Positions 51,116 to 59,467 of a stretch of 64,000 nucleotides of DNA are shown here, one piece after another; within the stretch, counting starts at the first letter, position 1, and every line of letters starts with the position of its first letter. Made by a program: the position numbers and the translations under genes. Source of the stretch: an uncultured Bacilli bacterium (lineage in GTDB: Bacteria; Bacillota_I; Bacilli_A; RF39; UBA660). Under the pieces are notes generated by a model, which worked only from the letters and a program-made list of their open reading frames with translations, made no database searches and was not told where the DNA came from. The stretch is from positions 1-64,000 of the forward strand of contig CAKOMW010000001.1 of assembly GCA_934096805.1 (NCBI GenBank), written 5' to 3'.

Positions 51116-53629
51116 TTATGCCTCCTTTAGCTTTCCAAAAAAGAATACGGAAGTTTTATCAATATTCAACGATCTTGTTTGGAAGTTTCTAGCAATCTTA
51201 TAAAAGTTTCTATATTCATCGGTTGAATAAAATAACATATCTTTTTTTGTTAATTTAACATTGTTTTTAGGTATTAATATTGCTACTGATCCATTTACTA
51301 TTGTACCGATTGGTTTCTTACAAACTCTTGGTTTATATGTCATGTTTGGTGTTATATAAACATTTTTATCATTTAAATATTCATAGACATTATAATTTCT
51401 TATTGCATCTTCTGTTATATATTGGTCATAATCATCTATATGATTTATTTCAGTAGCATCGTCATTAATATTTCTTGATTTGATAATCCAAATATCTTTT
51501 ATACTTTTAGAACTATTACTATTTGTTATTTGTCTATCTCTAAAAACATCAAATATATTGAAATCCATTTTATTCAACAAATTATCAAATTCTTCATTAC
51601 GATAAATAATCCAGTATGGTAATTTTTTATCAATAATATAATTCTGTTTTTGATTTATTTCTTGTTTCAATGTTAAAGAATATACTTTTGTTTTATTAGG
51701 TTTATTGCAAGTATTAATGTTAATACATATCGTTTCAATTAATACTCCCTCGAATCCCTTTTCTCCAAAATCTATTATTGAATTAATATTTAAAGTTGAA
51801 ATATACTTTCTCGTTTTTTCATACTCGCTAGTATTTAATAAAAACTTAGGCATTACCATAACAACATTATCTGATATTTGTAATGATTTCTCTAAAAAAT
51901 ATGACGAAGTATTATTTGATTCATCGTTAATACAATCTTCCTTATATTTACCCAACAATTTATTTTTAGAGTTCATTTTCATAAATGGTGGATTTCCTGT
52001 TACAACATCATATCTATCACTAAAATCATGTAATAAGAAGTCATCACAAATATAATTTATAGTAACATTTTGTGGTATATCAATTATCTTCAATAGTTCT
52101 TTCAATACACCTATTGAATATTTATTTATATCAACAACATCAATTATTAATTCTTCAGCATAACTATATTTAAAAATTATATATGGAATAAAATTTCCAA
52201 CTCCTACTGATGGTTCTAATACTCTAATTTGTTTTTTATTTATATTTGGTAATTCTTTGTAAATATAATTCAATAATTTCTTATTAGTATAAAATGCTTC
52301 TTCATCATTTCTTTCTGCATTAGATAATTCAGCAATTTTAGATAATGTAGTAAATGATAATTCATTTTTGTTTTTCTTTATAAATTCATTTAGATTACCA
52401 TTATCTAATAAATTATTGTCTTTTATTAACTTATTTATTTCTCTTAAAGAATAATTTCTTCTATTAAGATTATCTTTTATATTTAATGCAATTTGATGGA
52501 ATATTTCTGTTGGAACAGCTTCGCCTATCGATTGTCTTATATTTATTTCTTCTCTTTTTAAGAACTTTCTTTTTTCTTCATAAGACATTTTATTTAAGGC
52601 ACTTTCATCTTCTTGTACCCATTTAAATGATTTTGGTATAGTCATTATATTCATTAATTCTCTTATACTAAATACTCTGTCATCAGATGGGTGTACAGTA
52701 TTTTGGCTAGCTAATTGATCGTTTCTTGTATGAATACATGGTGCCACTTTATTCCAAAATTGTCTTTTATATTTATCTCCTGTTTTATTAGCATTTATTT
52801 TAATTTTCCCATTAACAATTGTATGAGGTTTTTTATTGTCATCTTCTTGGTCAAATGCTGATTCTCCCTCTTTTAAGTCATGGATCCAAGAGCGCATATG
52901 TTCTGGATAAATTCTAAAGAAATGATAAATGTCATCATTGCTAATTTCTCCAAATTCTGTTAATGGCTTTAGTTTTCCAATAACTTGTTTTAATGTTTTT
53001 TCTTTTTTTCTTTTTGGGAATAAGTCAATTGGTGATATATAATCTTCAAAATCCATTCTAACACCAATAACTAATGTCCTTGTTCTACTTGAATTAGATC
53101 CATAATCTTTAAAATTAATAACACGACTCATAATAACATAATCATTGTCAAGATTATTATTTATTGCTTCTTCAATAGATTTAACTTTATCATCTACATC
53201 AATACATGCTGTTTTTAAAAAAGCTGATACATTCTCAAAAATAAAGATTTTCGGTTTTATTTCTTTTATTATTTTTATTGATTCAATAACTAATGAATTT
53301 CTGTTTATCTCATTATTCTTTTTTAGATTTGCAACTGACATTCCCTGACATGGTGGAGTTGCTATAACAACGTCTATGTTGTCCATATTTTCTTTTTTAT
53401 TCCACATTTTTATTTCATCAAATAATATTTTCTTTGTTTCATCTTTTGTTATATCTCCACATATATAACCAGAATCATATTTACATTTATGATTTGCTTT
53501 TTGGACATTAAGTCTTCTTTCAATAAGTTCGTTGGTAGCAACACATTCAAAATTTTCCATTTTAAATCCATAGCATCCAACACCAGCACTACTAAATAGA
53601 CTAATATATGTATACTTTTTATCTTTCAT
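51116..53629 (-). CDS. Fused cytosine-C5 and adenine-N6 DNA methyltransferase
   Basis: The 837 residues hold two methyltransferases in one chain. Residues about 1-390 form a C5-cytosine enzyme: ISLFSSAGVGCYGF (motif I), TPPCQGMS (catalytic Cys 94), FENVSAF (motif VI), and QSIGEAVP (motif X). Residues about 440-837 form an adenine-type enzyme: VLEPSVGVGNFIPY (motif I, about 470-483) and GNPPFM (motif IV, 545-550), with a target-recognition-like C-terminus. AGGAGGT precedes the ATG. A fused m5C-m6A enzyme suits an asymmetric site modified differently on each strand. Promoter lies in the gap 53630-53754. Confidence 0.85.
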   Translation of the reverse strand: MKDKKYTYISLFSSAGVGCYGFKMENFECVATNELIERRLNVQKANHKCKYDSGYICGDITKDETKKILFDEIKMWNKKENMDNIDVVIATPPCQGMSVANLKKNNEINRNSLVIESIKIIKEIKPKIFIFENVSAFLKTACIDVDDKVKSIEEAINNNLDNDYVIMSRVINFKDYGSNSSRTRTLVIGVRMDFEDYISPIDLFPKRKKEKTLKQVIGKLKPLTEFGEISNDDIYHFFRIYPEHMRSWIHDLKEGESAFDQEDDNKKPHTIVNGKIKINANKTGDKYKRQFWNKVAPCIHTRNDQLASQNTVHPSDDRVFSIRELMNIMTIPKSFKWVQEDESALNKMSYEEKRKFLKREEINIRQSIGEAVPTEIFHQIALNIKDNLNRRNYSLREINKLIKDNNLLDNGNLNEFIKKNKNELSFTTLSKIAELSNAERNDEEAFYTNKKLLNYIYKELPNINKKQIRVLEPSVGVGNFIPYIIFKYSYAEELIIDVVDINKYSIGVLKELLKIIDIPQNVTINYICDDFLLHDFSDRYDVVTGNPPFMKMNSKNKLLGKYKEDCINDESNNTSSYFLEKSLQISDNVVMVMPKFLLNTSEYEKTRKYISTLNINSIIDFGEKGFEGVLIETICININTCNKPNKTKVYSLTLKQEINQKQNYIIDKKLPYWIIYRNEEFDNLLNKMDFNIFDVFRDRQITNSNSSKSIKDIWIIKSRNINDDATEINHIDDYDQYITEDAIRNYNVYEYLNDKNVYITPNMTYKPRVCKKPIGTIVNGSVAILIPKNNVKLTKKDMLFYSTDEYRNFYKIARNFQTRSLNIDKTSVFFFGKLKEA

Positions 53630-53754
53630 GTGTTCTACCTCCTATATACCAATTATACCATTAAATAATTGTTTTGAGAAGGCTTTGATTACAATTTCTA
53701 TAATAAACTTGCAATATTTTTTATTAAGAGTGATTAATACATACGGAGGTGTTT

Positions 53755-54006
53755 ATGTTAAGAAAATGTACTGATGAAGATATAAGTGATGAAGCTGGTG
53801 TTAAGCAAATTAGAATACACGATTTTAGACATAGCTGTGCTTCTCTACTAATTAATAATGGTGCTACAGTACTAACTGTTTCAAAGTTTTTAGGACATAC
53901 TAAAATTGAAGAAACATTAAATACTTATACACATTTATTTGGTTCTGCATTAAATAGCGTTGTAAATGTAATAGACAATTTAGATAATAATAAAACCGAG
54001 GATTAA
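53755..54006 (+). CDS. Tyrosine recombinase catalytic fragment with its own start
   Basis: The 83 residues match only the C-terminal part of a tyrosine integrase: IRIHDFRHSCASLLI (His-x-x-Arg), LTVSKFLGHTKIEETLNTYTHLF (second His box and the nucleophile Tyr). The first catalytic Arg and the DNA-binding domains are missing. Yet GGAGGTG stands 3-4 nt ahead of the ATG at 53755, so a short protein may be made. It is the only plus-strand gene of the island and converges on the SLATT gene. Most likely an integrase relic; a small regulatory fragment is possible. Confidence 0.7.
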   Translation: MLRKCTDEDISDEAGVKQIRIHDFRHSCASLLINNGATVLTVSKFLGHTKIEETLNTYTHLFGSALNSVVNVIDNLDNNKTED

Positions 54007-54022
54007 GTTTCTCGGTTATTTT
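53993..54022. terminator. Bidirectional terminator
   Basis: The stem AACCGAG/CTCGGTT (53994-54000 and 54011-54017) has A and T flanks, between convergent genes. Confidence 0.75.
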
Positions 54023-54023
54023 C

Positions 54024-54605
54024 TTAAATCATTCTTATAAATGAAACAATTACAAAGAAAATTGGTATAACAAAAATTATTATTTTAAGTATTAAAAGCA
54101 TTGTTTTTCTGAACCAATAAATAATTTTTTGTAAAAGTGGAACTTTTCCCTTTTCATTAATATCGTTTAATCGATATGATAAATAATCATATTTAGAATG
54201 ATTCTCCACAGTATTCAACAAATTAGAATACTCTTCATATATTTTTTCTATATCATAGTTTTTATTAATTCTCTCATTTAAACATTTATAATACAAATTT
54301 CCAAGTTTTAAGTAATTATCTTTCATATTGATATATCTATCTTTATAATTCATTGTATTTCCATAAAATACTATTCCCATTACAATTATAGAAATAAAGA
54401 CACTAAAATAATTAATCAGTTTATCTCCATTAATTAACGTAAAAACTGATAAAAGTGTTAAACATATTGTATATATCGTTGAATAAAAATCCAACAACTT
54501 AGAATTATTTAATAGCCTTGTTGCTGTGATAATACGAGACTGATATGTTTTCCATATCCTATTTTCTAAGTTAATAAATTCTTTTTCTTTCATTTCTTCA
54601 TCCAT
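54024..54605 (-). CDS. SLATT-domain membrane protein partnered with the reverse transcriptase
   Basis: SLATT proteins are predicted membrane effectors of nucleotide- or RT-linked defence systems. The 193 residues have two close N-terminal spans (LLDFYSTIYTICLTLLSVFTLI and INYFSVFISIIVMGIVFYG). A helical region with YKDRYINMKDNYLKLGNLYYKCL and the ENHSKYDYLSYR segment follows, then a C-terminal span (MLLILKIIIFVIPIFFVIVSF). The layout fits SLATT, particularly the RT-associated type. It starts 13 nt after the RT stop with AAGGAGTG, so the two form an operon. Pore formation or membrane damage on activation is inference. Confidence 0.75.
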   Translation of the reverse strand: MDEEMKEKEFINLENRIWKTYQSRIITATRLLNNSKLLDFYSTIYTICLTLLSVFTLINGDKLINYFSVFISIIVMGIVFYGNTMNYKDRYINMKDNYLKLGNLYYKCLNERINKNYDIEKIYEEYSNLLNTVENHSKYDYLSYRLNDINEKGKVPLLQKIIYWFRKTMLLILKIIIFVIPIFFVIVSFIRMI

Positions 54606-54618
54606 AAAATATCACTCC

Positions 54619-55923
54619 TTACGATATATTATCCAAATCCATTTCTAATGATTTAAGGCACTTAAATACAGCTATTTTATAGTTATAATTAAGATCCTTA
54701 TTTGATAATTTTTCTATTTCTTCTTTGGAAAAATCTGTTATATTAAGCAATATATCTTTTTTTTCCTCATCTGTTGCCTTATCAACGTTAAAAAAATAAT
54801 CATTATTTTTAATATCATTCTTTTTAATCTGATAATATGCTTCTATAAATTTTTTATTATCTATACCTGTAACATTATATCTTTTTTTTAATTTCAAAAT
54901 CAAATCATCTAAATGATATAAAAGTTTTAAATCATTTATTTTATTAAAATAAAATAACCAACCATATTTTTTGTTGTTACATATAGCACCTGATATTCTA
55001 ATATTTAATCTCCATAATAATTCTTTCTTGTTTTTATTATGTTTATAATTTTTAAAAAGCTTTTCTATACTATTTTCTAATTTCGTAATTGATTGTTTTT
55101 TTACCGATACACAATCATTCATAAGAGAATACCCTAAAAAAACAAATGGATGTGTAATCTTAGATATTCTTGTTTTTGACTTGTTTAATTTTAATTTATT
55201 TTTAAACATTTGAATTTTCAGTTTAATAAAATTAATGTAAACATTCCTATTACAAAAAATAAAAATATCATCTACATACCTATAATAATGCAATCCCTTT
55301 ATTTTTTTGAAGTAATTATCAACATCTAACATATATATATTAGCTAGTAACATTGATATACTAAGTCCTTGTGGAATTCCTACATCATTCTTATCAATAG
55401 ATGTATCATTATGTTTTTGGCTATTTTTTAATATTTGTGTTAATAAGTCTATGGCTAATTCATCACTAACTTTATTCCTTATTTTTAGTATAAGTTTCTT
55501 ATGATTAACTAAATCAAAATATGTTGTTAAATCAGCTTTAATGTATTTTGAATATTTATGTCCATTATAGTCCTCAATAAATTTTGTTATCAAATTAGAT
55601 ATTCCAAAATTTAAATTATAGTTATCATAACATAAATATAAATATTCCTTTAATGCCTCTATTATTAATCGATCCCTGATAGTAGGAACACATACTTTTC
55701 TGGGTTTAGAATCAATATTTTTAGGAATCAATATAACTTTATATGGTTTAAAGCTGTACTTATGATTTGATACATCCCTAATTATTTTTTTAATATTTCT
55801 AATTATATTCTTTTTAAACTCATAGTTATTAGTTTTATCGACACCAACACTACCAGAGTACATAATTTTATCATTATAAATTTTCAATAATCTTTCTTCA
55901 GTTAAAAAATCAATAAAACTCAT
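54619..55923 (-). CDS. Defence-type reverse transcriptase (UG/Abi-like)
   Basis: The 434 residues carry the RT core: KYIKADLTTYFDLVNH (first Asp about 131), GIPQGLSISMLLANIYM (about 182-198), YRYVDDIFIFC (catalytic YVDD, 216-219) and FVFLGYSL. No maturase, integrase or endonuclease domain follows; instead about 150 helical C-terminal residues, as in defence-associated RTs. The start is at 55923, preceded by CAGGTGG; the frame extending to 55956 would run into the inverted repeat. It is operonic with a SLATT-type effector. Group II intron RTs share the N-terminal G-V-D motif, but no intron RNA signs are seen. Subclass not assigned. Confidence 0.85.
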   Translation of the reverse strand: MSFIDFLTEERLLKIYNDKIMYSGSVGVDKTNNYEFKKNIIRNIKKIIRDVSNHKYSFKPYKVILIPKNIDSKPRKVCVPTIRDRLIIEALKEYLYLCYDNYNLNFGISNLITKFIEDYNGHKYSKYIKADLTTYFDLVNHKKLILKIRNKVSDELAIDLLTQILKNSQKHNDTSIDKNDVGIPQGLSISMLLANIYMLDVDNYFKKIKGLHYYRYVDDIFIFCNRNVYINFIKLKIQMFKNKLKLNKSKTRISKITHPFVFLGYSLMNDCVSVKKQSITKLENSIEKLFKNYKHNKNKKELLWRLNIRISGAICNNKKYGWLFYFNKINDLKLLYHLDDLILKLKKRYNVTGIDNKKFIEAYYQIKKNDIKNNDYFFNVDKATDEEKKDILLNITDFSKEEIEKLSNKDLNYNYKIAVFKCLKSLEMDLDNIS

Positions 55924-55939
55924 CAAACCACCTGCATTG

Positions 55940-56054
55940 TAACTTAGCGGTAACACAACTTTAACAGTTAATAACTCTTATTTATTTATTTTCATACTTT
56001 ATTTAATTACAAAGATTTGTCTAGTTTGCATATGCATACTATACCGCTAAGTTA
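55940..56054 (-). ncRNA. Candidate RT-associated non-coding RNA with a 13-bp closing stem
   Basis: TAACTTAGCGGTA (55940-55952) and its exact complement TACCGCTAAGTTA (56042-56054) enclose 89 nt with no ORF. The 3' arm ends about 7 nt before the RT binding site. In the transcript sense the interior holds GCATATGC, TTAACTGTTAA and a run of AAAT-type 4-mers (55978-55992). Some defence RTs (for example DRT2 and DRT9) use a template RNA encoded directly beside the gene. A transposon end or operator is the alternative. Confidence 0.5.
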
Positions 56055-56115
56055 ACTTCTATCTTACCACAAAATATCATTTTCTTCCATATTTATGGTA
56101 CAATTTTTAATTTTT

Positions 56116-56137
56116 GGTACACAAACGGTACACAAAA
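56116..56137 (+). repeat. 11-bp tandem repeat, right copy
   Basis: GGTACACAAAC is followed directly by GGTACACAAAA, the diverged counterpart of the pair at 47994-48015. Confidence 0.5.
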
Positions 56138-56192
56138 TAGTTTATTCACTTACTTAATTCTTCATAATCCCTTATTTTATGGGCAAAAAAAT

Positions 56193-56226
56193 GACGGAAC
56201 ATTTAATCGTTCCGTCTTCAGGGGGC
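56193..56226 (-). repeat. Terminator hairpin plus TCTTCAGGGGGC motif, right copy
   Basis: The hairpin GACGGAAC/GTTCCGTC (56193-56216) overlaps TCTTCAGGGGGC (56215-56226). A minus-strand T run follows the stem, making it a good terminator for the gene at 56242-56685. The motif is identical to that at 47878-47889, suggesting island boundaries. Confidence 0.6.
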
Positions 56227-56241
56227 AAACTTTTCTTTTCC

Positions 56242-56685
56242 TCAAAGTCCCCAATAATCATCATTACTACACTCAATCTTTCTTAGATTTCTTAAGAATT
56301 TATTCGTGTTACTCTTTATCATTGCACATAATTCCTTGTACTCTTTTTCAGAAACATAGTTTTTCTCTTTCATACAACAGTAAAACTTCTTAATACTAGA
56401 AGCATGTTCTATTATAGAGGTTCTTGATGCATAAATACATTTTCTTATAAACCAATCGCTTAAAAAATCGTATGCCATGTCTATACCTTGTTCCATTGGT
56501 GTTTCTTCATAATAGTTTAGATAACACGATAAGTAAAGGCTCATATTATTCAAATGTTTTGTTATTGTTTTTTGAGACATATTTTTATTATTTAGCCATT
56601 CCTCAAACTCTTTTAAAAATTTGGTATTTCTTTCATTGTCTTTTTGTAATTCGACTTTATAATTTTTCATATTTAACTCATTCAT
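56242..56685 (-). CDS. SAM-like core-binding protein, integrase N-terminus only
   Basis: The start at 56685 is about 11 nt after GGAGGT. The 147 residues look like the N-terminal core-binding domain of tyrosine recombinases (FLKEFEEWLNNKNMSQKTITKHLNNMSLYLSCYL...SSIKKFYCCM) without any catalytic domain. Such stand-alone domains occur near integrated elements. It ends 16 nt before the TCTTCAGGGGGC repeat. It could bind the element end, regulate recombination, or be half of a broken integrase. DNA binding is inferred. Confidence 0.6.
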   Translation of the reverse strand: MNELNMKNYKVELQKDNERNTKFLKEFEEWLNNKNMSQKTITKHLNNMSLYLSCYLNYYEETPMEQGIDMAYDFLSDWFIRKCIYASRTSIIEHASSIKKFYCCMKEKNYVSEKEYKELCAMIKSNTNKFLRNLRKIECSNDDYWGL

Positions 56686-56702
56686 TTTGTTCAAGACCTC
56701 CA

Positions 56703-56905
56703 ATATTTAAAATTCATTTTTTATTTATTAATGATATTAATTTTGCTTTTGTTGTAGTTTTGTTAAACATATAAATTTTATCTTTAAATCTTTTTTTAAC
56801 TAGTTAATCTTTTGAAACTTCTTTTACTAATTCATCGTCATAATTTGTTATATTGTTATTTCGGTTGTTATTACTCTTACAAGCGTATACCAATTATCAT
56901 TAATA
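56703..56905 (-). pseudogene. Possible decayed coding remnant upstream of the core-binding gene
   Basis: One minus-strand frame reads NNITNYDDELVKEVSKD, stop, then VKKRFKDKIYMFNKTTTKAKLISLINKK up to a TGA at 56703, like a small gene with a nonsense codon. There is no clear start. The rest of the 680-base gap to 57386 has no gene; it holds the competing hairpins at 57242-57302 and the stem CCTCTAGA/TCTAGGGG near 57342. Confidence 0.25.
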
Positions 56906-57241
56906 TCTATTTTTTTTGGAAATAACAATAGTAAAATTAGCATTTTTTATAATAACACCTCTTTTGGCTTTATATTACCATTTATTTTATTTTTTTTCAA
57001 GGTTGTTTTTTGAATGTCAAATATTTTGATTATAAAAACAAAAAAGTTGTTCTTTCTTTTCATAGTGTTGATAAAGTTGGTAGTGTATAACAAGTACTAG
57101 CTAATTATAAGTAACTAATTGGTAGCTAAATCAAGTCAAATAAATTATATAATAGAAATAAAGAAAGAATGAAACCTTACTTTTTTATACTACTACGAAT
57201 AAATTGATCTTTGAAAATCATTCAATTTAGATTATTATTAA

Positions 57242-57302
57242 GGTAACAAAAAGAGACTGATATAATCAATCTCAAATATCTTTGTTACCATGGATTGGTA
57301 AC
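57242..57302. other. Mutually exclusive hairpins of unknown role
   Basis: GGTAACAAA (57242-57250) can pair with TTTGTTACC (57281-57289), enclosing a second stem. The same TTACCA can instead pair with the following TTGGTAA (57295-57301). The overlap of alternatives resembles an attenuator or riboswitch switch, but no gene start lies close in a fitting direction. Attachment-site symmetry is another reading. Confidence 0.4.
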
Positions 57303-57366
57303 TTTCCATAAAGCTTTTTTTACACTCTCTAACCTCTAGAAAAAATCTAGGGGTTGATCTTGTTTC

Positions 57367-57390
57367 TGAAAAGGGAGTTGCCTTTTTTAT
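57367..57390. terminator. Terminator at the end of the transporter operon
   Basis: A short stem (AAAAGG/CCTTTT) overlaps the stop of the 257-aa gene, with T-rich flanks on both strands. Confidence 0.55.
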
Positions 57391-58160
57391 TTAATTTCGA
57401 ATTCTAATGACGAATATACTATATCAGTATCTTTTTTTTCTTCATTAAAAGCCTTAACTATTCTATATGTACCTTTTTCTAAATCTTCTTTAAAATTATC
57501 ATTTATTTCAATAGTATTTGTTTTATGACCTTTTATTACGTTTAGTATTAAATTGAAAGTTGGTTCTTCATTATACTTTATTTCGTACCATTTATTATCT
57601 TTTTTTATTTCAATATAGTATTCTTCACCATATTCATATGTTTTATTTGTTTTGTTTTTAATTAATATTTTATCTTGTGCAGTGCTTTCCATTACTATTT
57701 TATCATTTTTAATGTCGTATTGAGATAGTTTACCAATGGTGTATTTTTTAGATATAGGTGCTGTAATGTTATTATATTCTTTTTGAGTCAATTCAAAAAT
57801 TCTTTTTGATTCTTCGATAAAATATTTATTATCTTTTTTATTAATATTCATCTTATATTGTTTTTCTGTTTCTGTTAATAAAGTTATTTGAAGAATTGTT
57901 TTTACATCTTTTGATGCTTTTATTGGGCTTTTATATATGGATTTTTTATTTTCTAATATTTTATATATTTCTTCTATTTGTTCTTTATCCTTGATACTAA
58001 TTGTTTTGTTATCTTCTTTTAGATTAATTTCTTTTATTTCTTCCTTTTTGGGTAGATTAATATTTTTGTTATTAAGTACCATATATACTGCTATACACAT
58101 TATAAAAGTAACTGCCACAATTAAGGTTATTTTTAATATTTCTTTAATTTTATTATTCAT
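57387..58160 (-). CDS. Membrane-anchored protein with Ig-like C-terminus
   Basis: The 257 residues have one N-terminal anchor (ILKITLIVAVTFIMCIAVYMVL) and an outer part. This begins with DKEQIEEIYKILENKKS, a pattern of DUF5301-like domains, and ends with a small beta domain (WYEIKYNEEPTFNLILNVIKG...DLEKGTYRIVKAFN) like bacterial Ig-like folds. GGAGGT precedes the ATG. It follows the ABC permease genes, perhaps with its own promoter in the 58161-58327 gap. Function unknown. Confidence 0.65.
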   Translation of the reverse strand: MNNKIKEILKITLIVAVTFIMCIAVYMVLNNKNINLPKKEEIKEINLKEDNKTISIKDKEQIEEIYKILENKKSIYKSPIKASKDVKTILQITLLTETEKQYKMNINKKDNKYFIEESKRIFELTQKEYNNITAPISKKYTIGKLSQYDIKNDKIVMESTAQDKILIKNKTNKTYEYGEEYYIEIKKDNKWYEIKYNEEPTFNLILNVIKGHKTNTIEINDNFKEDLEKGTYRIVKAFNEEKKDTDIVYSSLEFEIK

Positions 58161-58327
58161 TTATTACCTCCATTTTTATTATTTATATTTTCTCCCTTCA
58201 CTTTTTGTTTTTTGTCATACAGTTATGTATATAGTACCATATTTTTTTTGTTTTTAAAAGTTTTTTTGCACATTTTTTTATTTTTTTGTAAACCTTGTAA
58301 AAAATATTTCTTTATTTTGATATGTTT

Positions 58328-59467
58328 TTATATTTTTTCTTTGTATTTTGATACTATGTTTGTTAGTATTATAAATATAATTGCAAATAGTATCATAACA
58401 ATCATGTTAGTTATTATTTGATTGGTATTATTTAGGGTAATGTTTTCAAAATTTTTTAATATGTCGTTACTTTTTATGTACCATCTGGCAGGTAATATTT
58501 GTGCTACTTGTAATACTTTATCTGGCATATATTTTGCTGGTATAAAGGCACCGCATAGAAATGCTTGTGATAAGGCAATGATGTTCACTAGTGCTGTTAT
58601 GGCGTTTTTGTTGTATATTAAATTACTTATTAAGAGTGCTAGAGTTAGGGTTGTAAAGGTAAACAGTGCTGTGTTTATTATATATATTATTCCTTTTATA
58701 TTTAGTAATGGTTCTTTTAAGAGAATTAGTCCTAGTATAATATAGAAGATGCATACTATACTTGCAAATAGTGTACTTGATATTAATACCCATTTATTAT
58801 TTTTCTTATAGTTAGTACTACTGATGACTATTCTTTTGTTTACTTCTTTTTGATGAAAGCTTGATAGTACTAGACATGTGATAAATATTACAACAGCAGT
58901 TATACTGTAGCTTGCAAAGTTGAAGTATGTTGCTGTTTTTTCTATATTTGATATGTTTTGCTTTGATGTTAAGTTAATATTTACTTGGTTTTCTAATACT
59001 TCGTTAATATTATTTATAATCTCATTTTCATCAGTGCTTTGTTTTAGCATTATGTTTTGTGTTTTTAAATATCTAGTTAGTATTAGTTCTGATAGGGTTG
59101 CATCGTAGTTATTGTTTGTTTTTATATTTATTTCTGGGTTTTTATTATTTAGAAGATTATTTGTATAGTTTTCTGGTATATATATTATATAGCTTATATC
59201 TCTATAGAATAAGGCATCTTCTAAATCTTTTTCTTTAATGTTTCTTATTTTTGTATTTTTATCTAAATAGTTTATTAGGTTATTTGTTAATGATTTGTTT
59301 TCGTCTTTGTTTACTATTGCGATGTCTGGTATTTCCTGATCAAATGTTTGACTGATGTCGTTGTTTTTTAGATTTATTCCTCCGAAGGCTATTAGTATTA
59401 CTGTGTATAAAATTATGGTTCCTTTGTATTTTTTTACTATTTTCCAAAATGTATTAAATGTTGTCAT
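58328..59467 (-). CDS. ABC-2-type permease subunit
   Basis: The 379 residues have one N-terminal span, a large extracytoplasmic domain (about 40-175: IAIVNKDENKSLTNNL...) and five to six C-terminal spans including AFLCGAFIPAKYMPDKVLQ, typical of YhgE/ABC-2 exporters. AAGGAGG precedes the ATG, and it overlaps the end of the gene upstream. Together with the next permease and the ATPase at 60626-61561 it forms one exporter. Confidence 0.85.
   Translation of the reverse strand: MTTFNTFWKIVKKYKGTIILYTVILIAFGGINLKNNDISQTFDQEIPDIAIVNKDENKSLTNNLINYLDKNTKIRNIKEKDLEDALFYRDISYIIYIPENYTNNLLNNKNPEINIKTNNNYDATLSELILTRYLKTQNIMLKQSTDENEIINNINEVLENQVNINLTSKQNISNIEKTATYFNFASYSITAVVIFITCLVLSSFHQKEVNKRIVISSTNYKKNNKWVLISSTLFASIVCIFYIILGLILLKEPLLNIKGIIYIINTALFTFTTLTLALLISNLIYNKNAITALVNIIALSQAFLCGAFIPAKYMPDKVLQVAQILPARWYIKSNDILKNFENITLNNTNQIITNMIVMILFAIIFIILTNIVSKYKEKI

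Noticed and set aside
54619..55923. Group II intron or retron reading of the reverse transcriptase
   Set aside because: No maturase or endonuclease domain, no intron domain V/VI-like RNA nearby, and no retron-style msr/msd layout recognisable; the SLATT partner favours a defence RT.
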